This document shows, one piece after another, positions 8,247 through 17,595 of a DNA stretch of 64,000 nucleotides (position 1 is the first letter of the stretch; each line of letters begins with the position of its first letter). The translations under genes and the position numbers were made by a program. Under the pieces are notes generated by a model. The model saw only the letters and a program-made list of their open reading frames with translations. It made no database searches and was not told the DNA's origin. Origin of the DNA: Porphyrobacter sp. ULC335 (GTDB lineage Bacteria > Pseudomonadota > Alphaproteobacteria > Sphingomonadales > Sphingomonadaceae); the NCBI RefSeq assembly GCF_025917005.1, contig NZ_CP078091.1:2914001-2978000 (forward strand), in the 5' to 3' direction.

Positions 8247-10628
8247 CTAGAACGAGCACTCCGCCGTCGCCGCGCTGTCGTCGCGGGTGATCTCGCTGAT
8301 CTGGAACGCGAAGGGGGCTACGGAGGAGAAGGTGAGCTTGCCACCCGCGCTGCCGAGGCATGCGGGTGTCAGCACCATCTCGCGCCAGCCCTTGCCCTCG
8401 GCCACGGAAAGCCCCTGCGTGATGTCGAGCGGCTGGCCGCCCGCCGTCACCGTGACCGGCCCTGCGGGACGACTGCTGACCAGATAGGAAATACGCCACG
8501 CCGCGCCGCTGTCCGGCCCGGTCAGGCTGAGCTTGGTGCCGGGGCCGAAGGCGATACGGCGTGCATCTTCCTGCGCCTTGCGGTCGACACCGGTGACGAC
8601 CACGCCGTTGCCTGCGCCGCGCAGATCGGGGAGCAGCGCATTATCGGCAACCGCCTGCACCTGCGCGCCCAGCTTGCCATTGGCGAACCATGTCGCACCC
8701 GCATCATGGGTGAGCGCAGCGCAGGTCTCGTCTGCAGGAAACAGCGCCGGCGATGGGGCATCGTAGCGTAGCCCGTAGCCCATGCCGAACAGCGTGTCCT
8801 TGCCCTGATGGACGCCGCCGCCTTCGCAGACGCCGGGCCAGTTGAACGAGAGCCGCCCGCTGGGCTGGACGGCGCCGAACAGCACGTCGGCCACGCCGGC
8901 TCCCTCGCTGCCCGGCAGCCACGAAGCGACAAAGGCATCAGCCGCGTTGAGCTCGCGGTTGACCCACAAGGGGCGGCCCGACAGGAACACGGCGACAGTC
9001 TTGATCCCGCGCGCGCGATACGCCTTGAGGAGGTTCAGTCCCTCCTCGTCGCGGAAGGCGAGATCCTTCCGGTCGCCGACGAATTCGGCATAGGGTTGCT
9101 CGCCGAAGACGACGATGGCGATGTCGGGCTTGCTCGCAGCACTGCCCTTGGGCGCGAGCACAGCTTCGCTGCCAGCGGCCTTGGCCGCGGCGGCAATCCC
9201 GCTCCAGATCGAGGTCGCGCCGGGGAAGTCCGCAGCAGTCAGATCACCCCCGCCCTGCCACGTCACCGACCAGCCACCGGCTTGCTGCGGGATGTTGTCG
9301 GCAGCGGCCCCGGCCACCTCGATCCGCGCGCCAGCCTTCAGCGGCAATACGCCCGCATTCTTGAGGATCACCTGCGATTTTGCCACCGCCTCGCGGGCCA
9401 GCGCGCGGTGGTCTGGCGATCCGAGCAGCTCCCACTTGCCGCCATTGGTGCGCGCGGAGGGCTTCACTTCGCCATCAAGAATGCCGAGCGCCTGCTTCAT
9501 CCGAAGCACCCGCAGCACCGCTTCATCGAGGCGGGCCATCGGGATCGTCCCGTCCTTGATCTGCCGCACCAGCGACGCATGAAGCGCCTTCCAGTCCTCG
9601 GGCACCATATAGACATCGAGGCCAGCCAGCAGCGCCTGCGGGCAATCGGAATTGGTGCAGCCCTTGATCTGGCCATGACCGTTCCAGTCTCCGACCACGA
9701 CCCCCTCGAAGCCGAGATTGCCGCGCAATTCATCAGTCAGCAGCGGCTTGTTACCGTGCATCTTGGTGCCATTGATCGAGTTGAAGCTGGCCATCACGCT
9801 GGCCACGCCCGCGTCGATCGCGGCGGGGTATGGCGCGGCGTGGATGGCCATCAGTTCCTTGAGGTCGCCGTTGACGTCCCCCTGATCGACGCCCTGCGCG
9901 GTGCCGCCATCACCGAAGTAATGCTTTGCGGTGGCAGCGACCTTGCCCTGCCCGAGGAAGCCGGTCGCGCCTGCGCGGCCCTGCAACCCTTCGATCATCG
10001 CCGCGCCGTAGCGGGTGACAAGCTCGGGGTTGGCCGAATAGCTTTCGTAGGTGCGGCCCCAGCGCGCGTCGCGCGCGACCGCGACGGTGGGCGCGAAGGT
10101 CCAATCGAGCCCTGTCACTTCAATCTCGACCGCGGTGGCCGCGCCGATGCGGCGGATCAGATCGGTGTCGAAGGTCGCCCCCAGAGCGATGTTGTGCGGA
10201 AAGACCGTCGCGCCCGGCACATTGGCATGGCCGTGCACCGCATCGGTCGCCCACAGCGCGGGGATTGCGGGCTCACCATCGGGGAGCGGCGCGGTGGAGG
10301 CTTCCCAATATTCGTCGGCCAGCTTCAGCCAGTCCGCCGCGGGGGCCTTGTCATTGCCATAGGGGCCGGAATTGCCGCCGTTGAGAATCGTGCCGAAGCG
10401 GTATTGGCGCATGTCGGCAGGGGTGATCGAGCCGATGTCGGGCTGGATGATCTGCGCGACCTTGCGCTCGATACTCATCGCCGCGAGCAAGGCTTCCGGG
10501 CTGTTCGCCGCAGGAGCGGCCACCACCGGCGCGCTGGCCGATTGTACCTCGGGTGCGACGCTGCACCCCGCCAGAAGCCCACCCAGCGCGGCGCCGCACG
10601 CCAGCCGACCCAACCCGTTACGCGCCAT
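8247..10628 (-). CDS. Glycoside hydrolase family 3 beta-glucosidase, predicted lipoprotein
   Basis: The 793-residue protein has a lipoprotein signal (GALGGLLAGC-type lipobox with Cys near residue 22) and then the GH3 two-domain catalytic unit: substrate-loop KHYFGDGGT, FNSINGTKMHGN, and the nucleophile segment GVVVGDWNG (Asp), followed by the alpha/beta sandwich domain and a C-terminal carbohydrate-binding-like region. It would release glucose from beta-1,3/1,4-gluco-oligosaccharides in the periplasm. ATG at 10628 or an adjacent GTG at 10631 both fit the GGGAGGG ribosome site. A LacI-type palindrome lies 34 bases upstream (10662-10677), so it has its own repressed promoter while belonging to the glucan locus. 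Confidence 0.93.
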   Translation of the reverse strand: MARNGLGRLACGAALGGLLAGCSVAPEVQSASAPVVAAPAANSPEALLAAMSIERKVAQIIQPDIGSITPADMRQYRFGTILNGGNSGPYGNDKAPAADWLKLADEYWEASTAPLPDGEPAIPALWATDAVHGHANVPGATVFPHNIALGATFDTDLIRRIGAATAVEIEVTGLDWTFAPTVAVARDARWGRTYESYSANPELVTRYGAAMIEGLQGRAGATGFLGQGKVAATAKHYFGDGGTAQGVDQGDVNGDLKELMAIHAAPYPAAIDAGVASVMASFNSINGTKMHGNKPLLTDELRGNLGFEGVVVGDWNGHGQIKGCTNSDCPQALLAGLDVYMVPEDWKALHASLVRQIKDGTIPMARLDEAVLRVLRMKQALGILDGEVKPSARTNGGKWELLGSPDHRALAREAVAKSQVILKNAGVLPLKAGARIEVAGAAADNIPQQAGGWSVTWQGGGDLTAADFPGATSIWSGIAAAAKAAGSEAVLAPKGSAASKPDIAIVVFGEQPYAEFVGDRKDLAFRDEEGLNLLKAYRARGIKTVAVFLSGRPLWVNRELNAADAFVASWLPGSEGAGVADVLFGAVQPSGRLSFNWPGVCEGGGVHQGKDTLFGMGYGLRYDAPSPALFPADETCAALTHDAGATWFANGKLGAQVQAVADNALLPDLRGAGNGVVVTGVDRKAQEDARRIAFGPGTKLSLTGPDSGAAWRISYLVSSRPAGPVTVTAGGQPLDITQGLSVAEGKGWREMVLTPACLGSAGGKLTFSSVAPFAFQISEITRDDSAATAECSF

Positions 10629-10661
10629 CACGCCAGACCCTCCCAGACCCGTAGTATTCTT

Positions 10662-10677
10662 TTGAGAACGTTATCAA
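10662..10677. promoter_or_regulatory. LacI-type operator upstream of the GH3 gene
   Basis: TTGAGAACGTTATCAA is a near-perfect palindrome centred on ACGT, the usual form of LacI-family operators (central CG). It matches 14 of 16 bases of the site at 17477-17492 in front of the locus TonB receptor. It probably binds the LacI regulator encoded at 11916-12983. Confidence 0.75.
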
Positions 10678-10722
10678 GCTATGCCGCCGCGCGCCCATCT
10701 TGGCAAGCGTCAAGCGCGGGGC

Positions 10723-11919
10723 TCAGGCACGCCGAAAAACCTGTCCGAGCAGCGCCGCGCTGGTCAGCGAAAGACCCGCGAACAGCACGAACAGCGCGGC
10801 ATAGCCGAACTGCGGCACCAGCATAACCGTCAAACCGGGCATGACCATCCCCGGCACGGTGTTGGTAAGGTTGAACACGCCCAGATCCCGCCCGCGGTTT
10901 TGCGGGGCGGGCAGCACGCGCAAGGTCTGGCTGGCGTGCAGAGCGAGGAAAATCGCCGCCGCCACCGCGAACAGCACATAGCCCGCAATCGCCCATGCCA
11001 GCGTGCCCGCGGCCGCCATCACCAGCATCCCGGCGGCACACAATATCGCACTCGCCACCAGCGGCCGTACCGGCCTCGCGTTGCGGTCAGACCAGCGCCC
11101 GAGGATCAGCGACAGCGGCACCGCACAGACCAGCACCGCGCTGAAGATATTGGCGACGCCGTGTTCGGGATAACCGGGCGCGATCGAGCGCAGCCAGTAC
11201 AGGAGAAAGGCGAACATCCCGCCCTCGGCCACCTGCACCAGCAGGCGCGCGGCCCACATCCGCAGCACCACCCGGTCGCGCACGGCAAACGGCCCGGCGG
11301 TCTCGGCGGGCGCCATCAGCGCAGGACGCTCGCGCCCTCCCCCCAACAATACGGCAGGCAGCACCAGCGCGCTCACCAGCAGGGCGACCAGCATCAGCCG
11401 CGCCCCCGGCTCGACCAGCCCGGCATAGGTGACCAGCGATCCCGCCAGCGCCCCCAGCGCGGGGGACAAGGCCAGCGCCCCGCCCAGCACGCCTTTCTGC
11501 TCATCGGGAAAGCAGTCTCCCGCCCAGGCCATCAGCGGGGCGAGCATCAGGTTGAGCGCCACCTGCCAGACCATCACCAGCACCACCAGCTCGCGCACCG
11601 ATCCGGCCTCGCCCACCACCAGCAGAAGGGCGTTGGACGCGATCAGCCCCGCGATGATCCACGGACGGCGCACGCGGGTGCGGTCACTGAGCATCCCGAC
11701 CGCGATGTTGGCAAGGCTCGCCATCACCGCACCAAGGAAGGTCACCTGCGCCAGCGCTGCGATGTCCTCTCCGCCTTGCAGATCGGCGATGCGCTGCGGC
11801 AGAAGTACGGTGAGCAGCGGGACATAGGCGACCGCGCCCCCCGCAGCGGCGAGCGCGAACAGGGCGAGGAACCAGCGGGGCTGGCGTTCGGGGGGCTCAG
11901 CGGCCTGGGGGGCGTTCAA
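10723..11919 (-). CDS. MFS transporter (sugar/oligosaccharide uptake, inferred)
   Basis: With a TTG start at 11919 the protein has 398 residues and about twelve hydrophobic helices, the normal major-facilitator size, opening with RWFLALFALAAAGGAVAYVP and carrying the loop-2-type segment GMLSDRTRVRRPW. The longer frame to 12225 is an arginine-rich shadow of the LacI gene. The TTG overlaps the LacI stop codon (TTGA), indicating translational coupling. Its place between LacI and GH3 in a beta-glucan locus suggests it imports glucose or short gluco-oligosaccharides across the inner membrane. Confidence 0.87.
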   Translation of the reverse strand: MNAPQAAEPPERQPRWFLALFALAAAGGAVAYVPLLTVLLPQRIADLQGGEDIAALAQVTFLGAVMASLANIAVGMLSDRTRVRRPWIIAGLIASNALLLVVGEAGSVRELVVLVMVWQVALNLMLAPLMAWAGDCFPDEQKGVLGGALALSPALGALAGSLVTYAGLVEPGARLMLVALLVSALVLPAVLLGGGRERPALMAPAETAGPFAVRDRVVLRMWAARLLVQVAEGGMFAFLLYWLRSIAPGYPEHGVANIFSAVLVCAVPLSLILGRWSDRNARPVRPLVASAILCAAGMLVMAAAGTLAWAIAGYVLFAVAAAIFLALHASQTLRVLPAPQNRGRDLGVFNLTNTVPGMVMPGLTVMLVPQFGYAALFVLFAGLSLTSAALLGQVFRRA

Positions 11920-12983
11920 GCCCGGTCCGATGGCGAAGCGGGCGGCGGCGCCGTTGAGGAACGCTCGACCAGTCCTGCCGCAACTTCGATCACCGCGTCC
12001 TCGTGCCCGTCTGGCCCTCGTGCGATGAGCTGTTCGACCGCGCGGGCGACCGTTTCGGCAATCGGCTGATCGATGGCGGTGAGCGGCGGCTGCGTGAAAC
12101 GCACGATCGGGGTGTTGTCGAAGGAAATCAGCGACAGATCGTGCGGAACGCTGAGCCCCCTGTCGCGGGCGACTTCCAACGCGGCGAGAGCCATCTGGTC
12201 GGACGAGGCGATAATCGCGGTGCAATCGGGCATGCGATCAAGCAGCGCGCGCGCCGCGCGGGTGCCGCTCTCATAACCGAAGTCGCCCACTTCCAGCAGG
12301 CCCTCATGCGACAAGCCCGCCTCGGCCAGAGCGCGTTTCCAGCCCTCGATCCGCCAGCCGGACAGGCTGTATTGCGAAGGCCCGGCGATCATCGCGATGC
12401 GGCGGTGGCCCAATTCGGCAAGGCGGGTGGTGGCAAGGTGCGCCGCGCCCGCATCGCCCATCGTCAGCGCAAAACCCGGCCCCGGAGCGTCCGATCCGAT
12501 TCGCGCGAAGGGAATGCCCCGTTCGGCCAGCAGTTCGGTGATCAGGCGGTTTTCCGAGTGCGGGGGTGTGAGGATCACACCGTCGGGCTGCAACGCGGAA
12601 AGCGCCGCGCCCAGCTCGCGCTCGACATGATCGGAATGCGTGTCGACCAGTTCGACCATCATCCGGTAGCCATGCTTGGAACAGGTCAAAATCCCGCCGA
12701 GCAACATCTGGTCGACCCAGTCCGTCCCGCGCCGTTCGCGCCAGTCGGCCAGCGTGCGCTCGCGGTCGTTGATGGCAAGGATGATGTAGGAGCGCGATCC
12801 GCTCATCCGTTGCGCCGCAAGGCTGGGGACGTAACCCAGCCGCTCGATCGAGGCGCGCACCTTGTCGCGCAATTGCGGGCGCACGTTGGGGCCACCGTTC
12901 ACCACCCGGCTTACGGTCTGGAGCGAGACCCCCGCATCCTCCGCGACGTCCCTGATTGTGACTGTCTTGCGCACCCGCGCCAT
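11916..12983 (-). CDS. LacI-family transcriptional regulator of the beta-glucan locus
   Basis: The 355-residue repressor has an N-terminal helix-turn-helix (TIRDVAEDAGVSLQTVSRVVNG, of which residues 8-18 set the turn) with the hinge segment SLAAQRM near residue 55, and a periplasmic-binding-protein-like effector domain (GVILTPPHSENR, ASSDQMALAAL, SFDNTPI). The ATG at 12983 is preferred; upstream codons add no similarity. It is co-oriented between GH16 and the MFS gene, 22 bases from the former and overlapping the latter. Two matching palindromes (10662-10677, 17476-17493) are the likely targets, with a glucan breakdown sugar as inducer; the inducer is unknown. Confidence 0.95.
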   Translation of the reverse strand: MARVRKTVTIRDVAEDAGVSLQTVSRVVNGGPNVRPQLRDKVRASIERLGYVPSLAAQRMSGSRSYIILAINDRERTLADWRERRGTDWVDQMLLGGILTCSKHGYRMMVELVDTHSDHVERELGAALSALQPDGVILTPPHSENRLITELLAERGIPFARIGSDAPGPGFALTMGDAGAAHLATTRLAELGHRRIAMIAGPSQYSLSGWRIEGWKRALAEAGLSHEGLLEVGDFGYESGTRAARALLDRMPDCTAIIASSDQMALAALEVARDRGLSVPHDLSLISFDNTPIVRFTQPPLTAIDQPIAETVARAVEQLIARGPDGHEDAVIEVAAGLVERSSTAPPPASPSDRA

Positions 12984-13005
12984 TGCCCGTTGATTCCCGT
13001 CCAGA

Positions 13006-13983
13006 TTACCGGATGCACGCACGCCCCGTGTCAGGGTCGCTGGCGCAGCGGTAAACCCTTATCCAATCCACTGCGAATTGCGCGGGAAAGCTCTTCGCGG
13101 CAAGCCCCTTGGCATTGTTTTCTTCCGACAAACGCCCGCCCACGGCAAGGTTTGCCATGATGTAGAACGGTTGGTCGAAGGGCGCGGCGGGGTTGCCCTT
13201 GGCGCTCTGGGCCGCGGTGCTCCACTGGTCGGCCGTCACCGTGAGGTGCACCCGGTCATCGACGAGGAAGCGGATCAGCCCCTCTCCCCATTCCACCGCA
13301 TAGACGTGGAAATCGTCCGAAGGCAGGGCAAGGCCGGGCAGTGTGTTGCGGTGATCGACGAAGCGGTTCTGCGGCGAAAAATCGCCGAAATGCAGCGCGC
13401 TGATGGTGCGGTTCTCGCCCTTGCCGCCTTCGCAGACCTTGCACTTCGCGCCGATATTGACCGCTTCGAGAATGTCGATCTCGCCCGATCGCGGCCATTG
13501 GCCATAGGCGGGATTGTCAGGCATCATCCAGATCGCGGGCCAGGTGCCCTGCCCCGCCGGCACGCGCGCGCGCGCCTCGATCCGGCCATAGCGCCAGGCG
13601 TGAAGGCCGATGGTGCGCACCTTGCCCGAGGTGTGGGACTGGACAAGAGTGGGGTTGGGATTGTCGGCAATCTCTGGCGGGCGCGCGGGGCCGGCAAAGC
13701 GCTCCTTGCGCGCCTTCAGCAGCAGCATCCCGTTCTCGACCGCGATATTCTCGGGCCGGTCGGTATAGCACTGGCGCTCGGCATTGCCGCCGCCCCAGCA
13801 CGAAACCTCGGGCGTCCACTTGGTACGGTCAAGCGCGGTTCCTTCGAACTCGTCGGCCCACACCAACTCCCACCCCGCCCCTTCGCGCGGTGCGATGGCC
13901 TGTTCGGGCGCGGGTGGCGCCGCCCCCAAAAGCAGCAGGGCCGCTGTCAGCGTCCCCGCCTTCAGCAGCCCTGCCTTTGTCAT
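13006..13983 (-). CDS. Glycoside hydrolase family 16 endo-beta-glucanase (laminarinase-like)
   Basis: The 325-residue secreted enzyme starts with a Sec signal peptide (TAALLLLGAAPPAP) and has the GH16 jelly-roll: WELVWADEFEG at the front, YGRIEARARVPAGQGTWPAIWMMP, and the catalytic signature SGEIDILEA with the nucleophile and acid/base Glu residues. The EIDIxE form and the W-rich flanks are typical of endo-1,3-beta-glucanases of the laminarinase group. It would cut beta-glucan outside or in the periplasm, feeding GH3. It lies 13 bases after the TonB receptor gene and is probably cotranscribed with it. Confidence 0.93.
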   Translation of the reverse strand: MTKAGLLKAGTLTAALLLLGAAPPAPEQAIAPREGAGWELVWADEFEGTALDRTKWTPEVSCWGGGNAERQCYTDRPENIAVENGMLLLKARKERFAGPARPPEIADNPNPTLVQSHTSGKVRTIGLHAWRYGRIEARARVPAGQGTWPAIWMMPDNPAYGQWPRSGEIDILEAVNIGAKCKVCEGGKGENRTISALHFGDFSPQNRFVDHRNTLPGLALPSDDFHVYAVEWGEGLIRFLVDDRVHLTVTADQWSTAAQSAKGNPAAPFDQPFYIMANLAVGGRLSEENNAKGLAAKSFPAQFAVDWIRVYRCASDPDTGRACIR

Positions 13984-13996
13984 GTTGTCGTTCCCG

Positions 13997-16900
13997 TCAG
14001 AAGTCGAAGCGGGCGAGGAAGGTATAACGCCGGTCGTTGCGGAACGCCGAACGGGTCACGCGATTGCCGTCGAAATCGACGACCTGACTGGTGCGGGTGA
14101 TTTCGTCGAGCAGGTTGACGCCCTGCACACCCAGCTTCACCCCGTCCATCACCGTGACGAAGATCGAGGCATCAAGCTGCCCGGAATCTTCCTGCCAGAT
14201 CGGCGAGAACGGGAAGATGTCGTCGCGCGGGGTGATCAGGAACTCCGAACGCCAGTTGTAGGCCGCACGCATCGACAGCCAGTCCTTCTCGTAGAAGACC
14301 GTGGCGTTGAACGAATGCTTGGAAATCCCCGCCAGCGGCTGACCGGCGACAAAGGCCCCAGCGTTCAGGCGGTTGGCACCGGTGGTGACCGATGGCGCCC
14401 CCACACCCGTCAACCGGGGGTTGGAGAAATCACTGCCGTCGACATAGGTGTAGGTGAGTTGCGTCCCCAGCCCGCTCAGGAAGCCGGGCAGGAAGTCGTA
14501 GGTCTGCTGATAGGCCAGTTCAAAGCCCTTCAGGATCCCGTCCTGCGAGTTGACCGGACCGTCGATCACAATCTCCAGCGGCACGCTGGCTTCGTAATCG
14601 ACGAGGCTGAAGCCGTTGTCGATGAACCCGGACACGTCCTTGACGAAGCCCGACAGAGTGACGGAGCCGACCGTGTCGAAATACCATTCGACCGACATGT
14701 CATAGTTCCAGACCGACACCGGCAGCAGGTTGCGGTTGCCCGTTTGCAGGGCGAACAGCGGACCGGTGGCGAGCGCCTGCGCCCCTGCAATCTGCAGTGC
14801 GTTGGTATTGTCGCCGATCCCGCCACCAGCGCGGAACAGCTGGAGATCGGGGCGCGAGATGTTTTTGGATGCCGCGACACGGAACAGCAGCCCGCCGCCT
14901 ACGTCGAGCTTGGCATTGAAGCTGGGCAGCCAATGTTCGAACGTGATGTCACGGTTATCGATGACTTCTTCGCCGGTGTGCGCTGCTGCAAACTCCGCCT
15001 GTCGCGCAGGCGAAAGGCTGCAGAAGCCGCGCAGGACGCCCGGGGTCGGCGGGGCAGCACAGGCCCCCGCGATTTCCGAAACCTGGACGATCCCGTCGCC
15101 GTTGGCGAAGCCGTTTCGCGGGTCATCGAAGCGGCGCGGGTCGGGCAGACCGATCCGGCCCTGAGTCTGGACCTCGGTCTCGACGTAACGCAGGCCGATA
15201 TTGCCGTCCACGTTCCAGCCGTTGCCGAAGTCATGCCCGAAATCGACGCGGGCATAGGCGGCCTTGGTCACTTCGGTGACGACCGAGACTTCACCGGGGC
15301 AATAGACGCCTTCGATGTCGCACGGCACGGGTGCGCCCGTGATCGCATCGGCCCGCACGCGGCCGTTGACGCCGTAGTTGAAGCGTTCGGGAGAGAGACC
15401 AAAATTCTGGATCTGCTCGAACTGGCGGTCAGTCTCGCCCGCCAGATATTCACCGAGGAAATCATCCCCGCCAAAATAGAACGCGCCGCCATTCTGGATG
15501 GGCGCAGTCCCGCCACGCTGGAAGTTATCGCCAAACGGGGTGCGATACTGCGCGAAGTTCGGGAAATCATCCACGAACGCGCCGCCAGCGATAGCGAATT
15601 CCTGCCCCGGAAGGCCGGTGTAATAACGGCCGGGCACGAAGCCGTTGGTGTTCTGGGCGGGGAAGCGGCGGCCCGGATCGAAATCGGGGTAGACCAGAAC
15701 TCCCGGTGCAGTGGGGCTACAGCCACTGCCTTCACCCCAAGGGGCGCAGCCAGCGCGGCCAGCCCACACAGCCGACAGGTTGCCCCACGTGCTGAAATTG
15801 GTGTTGCGCGTGGTGCGATCGCGCTCGGCCCAGCGCGCACCGAACCGCGCGGCCCGGAAGAAGCCCGTGTCGCTGATGTCGTATTCGGCATCGAAGCGCA
15901 GGCTCTGCAATTCGCCTTCGTTCTTTTCACGGCTGTCGAGGCCGAACCAGTAATAGCTGTCGCGGCCGGCCGTGAAGTAATCGGCAGGCGCGCCCGGGGG
16001 TGCCAGGAAGTTCACCTGCGGAACGCGCCCGGTCAGGTCGAGGTCGACATTGGCGAAGGTGCTGAGCGCCCCGAACACCGAATCCCGCGACAGGTCCGAC
16101 GAGATGTTCTGCGCTTCGAGATTGACCCGGAAGCGATCGGTGATGTTCCACTTGACGTCGAACGAGAAGTCCTGCGTCGTCGTCTTGGTGTCACGAACGA
16201 AACGCAGCGAATCCAGCGGGATACCGCCGCGACCGAACGGCGTGGCATAGGCATCACCCGGACGCTGGGTCAGAATGCCCTTCTGGAAAAACCCGTTCTC
16301 GTCGAACTGCAACGTGCTGCCAGCCGCCGCGACAGGGAACAGACCTTCATCATCCACGCGCGAGATCAGCGCGAATTCTTCGGACTGGAAGCCCGCCTCG
16401 GCACGCAGCCATTCAAAGGTGGCGATGAAGTTGCCGGTGGGATCTTCGTACTGGACAACCGCCGACCATGCTTCGCGGTCGCGATCGAGATCGGTGGTGC
16501 GCACCCCGGCGCCCTTGGGCACCAGCACCGCACCATCGGGAGGGAAGTTTCCGGCCGTGAAGTTGGGATTGCCCACAAAGCCGCCCGAACCCACGGATTG
16601 CGCGCGGATGCACGGCCCGTTGAGACTGGCAGGGCGGTAGCAAGGGTCTGCCACCTGCGAGGCATCCGTGCGGCTCAGCAGTTCAGACTTGGCATAAGAA
16701 AGCTGGAAGCCGAGCGAACCGGCATTGTTTTCGTAGGTGGTCGAACCCAGCACCGAAAAGCCCGGCGACCATTCCTGCCGCAGGTCGCCATAGTTTGCCT
16801 CAAGCGTGCCGGCGATATGCGTGCCGCGCTTGTCGAGCGGCTTGCGGGTGACGAGATTGACCGTGCCCGAAGGTCCGCCTTCGATCATGTCGGCGGTGAC

Positions 16901-17401
16901 GTTCTTGAACACCTCGACCCGGCCGAGAAGTTCGGGCGAGACATCGTTGAAGCTGAGTTCGCGGCCACCGGTGGCGGAGAAGATGTCACGGCCGTTCAGT
17001 TCCGACCGCGCAAAGGGCAGGCCGCGGATGATCACGCCGGTGCCTTCGACCGAGAAACGGTCAGGGTCCGTGGTCTTTTCGAAGCGGCCGATGGTGATGC
17101 CGGGGATGCGCTGGAGCGTTTCGGCAACCGAACGATCCGGCAGCGCGCCGATGTCTTCGGCGGTGACGGCATCGACGAAGGTGTCGGAATCGCGCTTGAT
17201 ATTCTGCGCGGATTCCAGCGAGGCGCGGAAGCCGGTGACGATGATCGTCTCCCCCGAATCCTCGGCAACCTCATCGGTAGCGTCCTGATCGTCAGCCGCG
17301 GCGTCCTGCGCCAGAGCGGGGCTGGTGGCGGCGATGGCCAGCGCGGAGGCCGTGCCGAGTGCGAACAGACGCCGACGCGGCGCGAGCGGTGCGATCTTCA
17401 T
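13997..17401 (-). CDS. TonB-dependent receptor for beta-glucan oligosaccharides (substrate inferred)
   Basis: The 1134-residue outer-membrane protein has a signal peptide ending ALAQ-DAAAD, a TonB-box/plug start (GETIIVTGFRASLESAQ), plug elements RIPGITIGRF and VIIRGLPFARSELNGRD, and a large barrel ending in RRYTFLARFDF with terminal Phe. Length and the ASLESAQ plug are typical of the carbohydrate-type TonB receptors of Caulobacterales, Sphingomonadales and Xanthomonadales. Being first in a run with GH16, LacI, MFS and GH3, it likely imports oligosaccharides released from laminarin-like glucan. GGGGAGAGAC precedes the ATG, and the LacI-type operator lies about 75 bases upstream, overlapping its predicted -35 box. 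Confidence 0.94.
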   Translation of the reverse strand: MKIAPLAPRRRLFALGTASALAIAATSPALAQDAAADDQDATDEVAEDSGETIIVTGFRASLESAQNIKRDSDTFVDAVTAEDIGALPDRSVAETLQRIPGITIGRFEKTTDPDRFSVEGTGVIIRGLPFARSELNGRDIFSATGGRELSFNDVSPELLGRVEVFKNVTADMIEGGPSGTVNLVTRKPLDKRGTHIAGTLEANYGDLRQEWSPGFSVLGSTTYENNAGSLGFQLSYAKSELLSRTDASQVADPCYRPASLNGPCIRAQSVGSGGFVGNPNFTAGNFPPDGAVLVPKGAGVRTTDLDRDREAWSAVVQYEDPTGNFIATFEWLRAEAGFQSEEFALISRVDDEGLFPVAAAGSTLQFDENGFFQKGILTQRPGDAYATPFGRGGIPLDSLRFVRDTKTTTQDFSFDVKWNITDRFRVNLEAQNISSDLSRDSVFGALSTFANVDLDLTGRVPQVNFLAPPGAPADYFTAGRDSYYWFGLDSREKNEGELQSLRFDAEYDISDTGFFRAARFGARWAERDRTTRNTNFSTWGNLSAVWAGRAGCAPWGEGSGCSPTAPGVLVYPDFDPGRRFPAQNTNGFVPGRYYTGLPGQEFAIAGGAFVDDFPNFAQYRTPFGDNFQRGGTAPIQNGGAFYFGGDDFLGEYLAGETDRQFEQIQNFGLSPERFNYGVNGRVRADAITGAPVPCDIEGVYCPGEVSVVTEVTKAAYARVDFGHDFGNGWNVDGNIGLRYVETEVQTQGRIGLPDPRRFDDPRNGFANGDGIVQVSEIAGACAAPPTPGVLRGFCSLSPARQAEFAAAHTGEEVIDNRDITFEHWLPSFNAKLDVGGGLLFRVAASKNISRPDLQLFRAGGGIGDNTNALQIAGAQALATGPLFALQTGNRNLLPVSVWNYDMSVEWYFDTVGSVTLSGFVKDVSGFIDNGFSLVDYEASVPLEIVIDGPVNSQDGILKGFELAYQQTYDFLPGFLSGLGTQLTYTYVDGSDFSNPRLTGVGAPSVTTGANRLNAGAFVAGQPLAGISKHSFNATVFYEKDWLSMRAAYNWRSEFLITPRDDIFPFSPIWQEDSGQLDASIFVTVMDGVKLGVQGVNLLDEITRTSQVVDFDGNRVTRSAFRNDRRYTFLARFDF

Positions 17402-17475
17402 GATGTCAGTCTCTCCCCATGCCGCGCGACAGTCTTGTGCCTGACGCTACGGGCTGCAATCGGGTTCTAGCGCAT

Positions 17476-17493
17476 CTTGAGAGCGTTCTCAAG
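17476..17493. promoter_or_regulatory. LacI-type operator overlapping divergent promoters
   Basis: CTTGAGAGCGTTCTCAAG has perfect 7-bp arms around GCGT. Its half-sites read TTGAGA on both strands and can serve as -35 hexamers. Leftward, TTGAGA is followed by 17 bases and TAGAAC, a fair -10, in front of the TonB receptor. Rightward, TTGAGA is followed by 16 bases and TAATCT in front of the halogenase. A bound repressor would block both. Promoter boxes are predicted by eye. Confidence 0.72.
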
Positions 17494-17595
17494 ACTTGTA
17501 ATCTCCGGTTCATATTGCATTCTGGCAACAGGTAAGGATGCGGCATGCCCCGCGCGCGAATGGCCCGCAGAGGCCCGACTGGGATCGAGGAAAAC

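Noticed and set aside
8808-10826. Plus-strand frame of 672 codons opposite the GH3 gene
   Set aside because: Antisense shadow; the GH3 protein has clear catalytic motifs and a lipoprotein signal.
13784-17470. Plus-strand open frame of 1228 codons opposite the TonB receptor gene
   Set aside because: Low-complexity, Arg/Asp/His-rich translation with no domains, and exactly antisense to a well-supported receptor. Long antisense frames are expected at this GC content.
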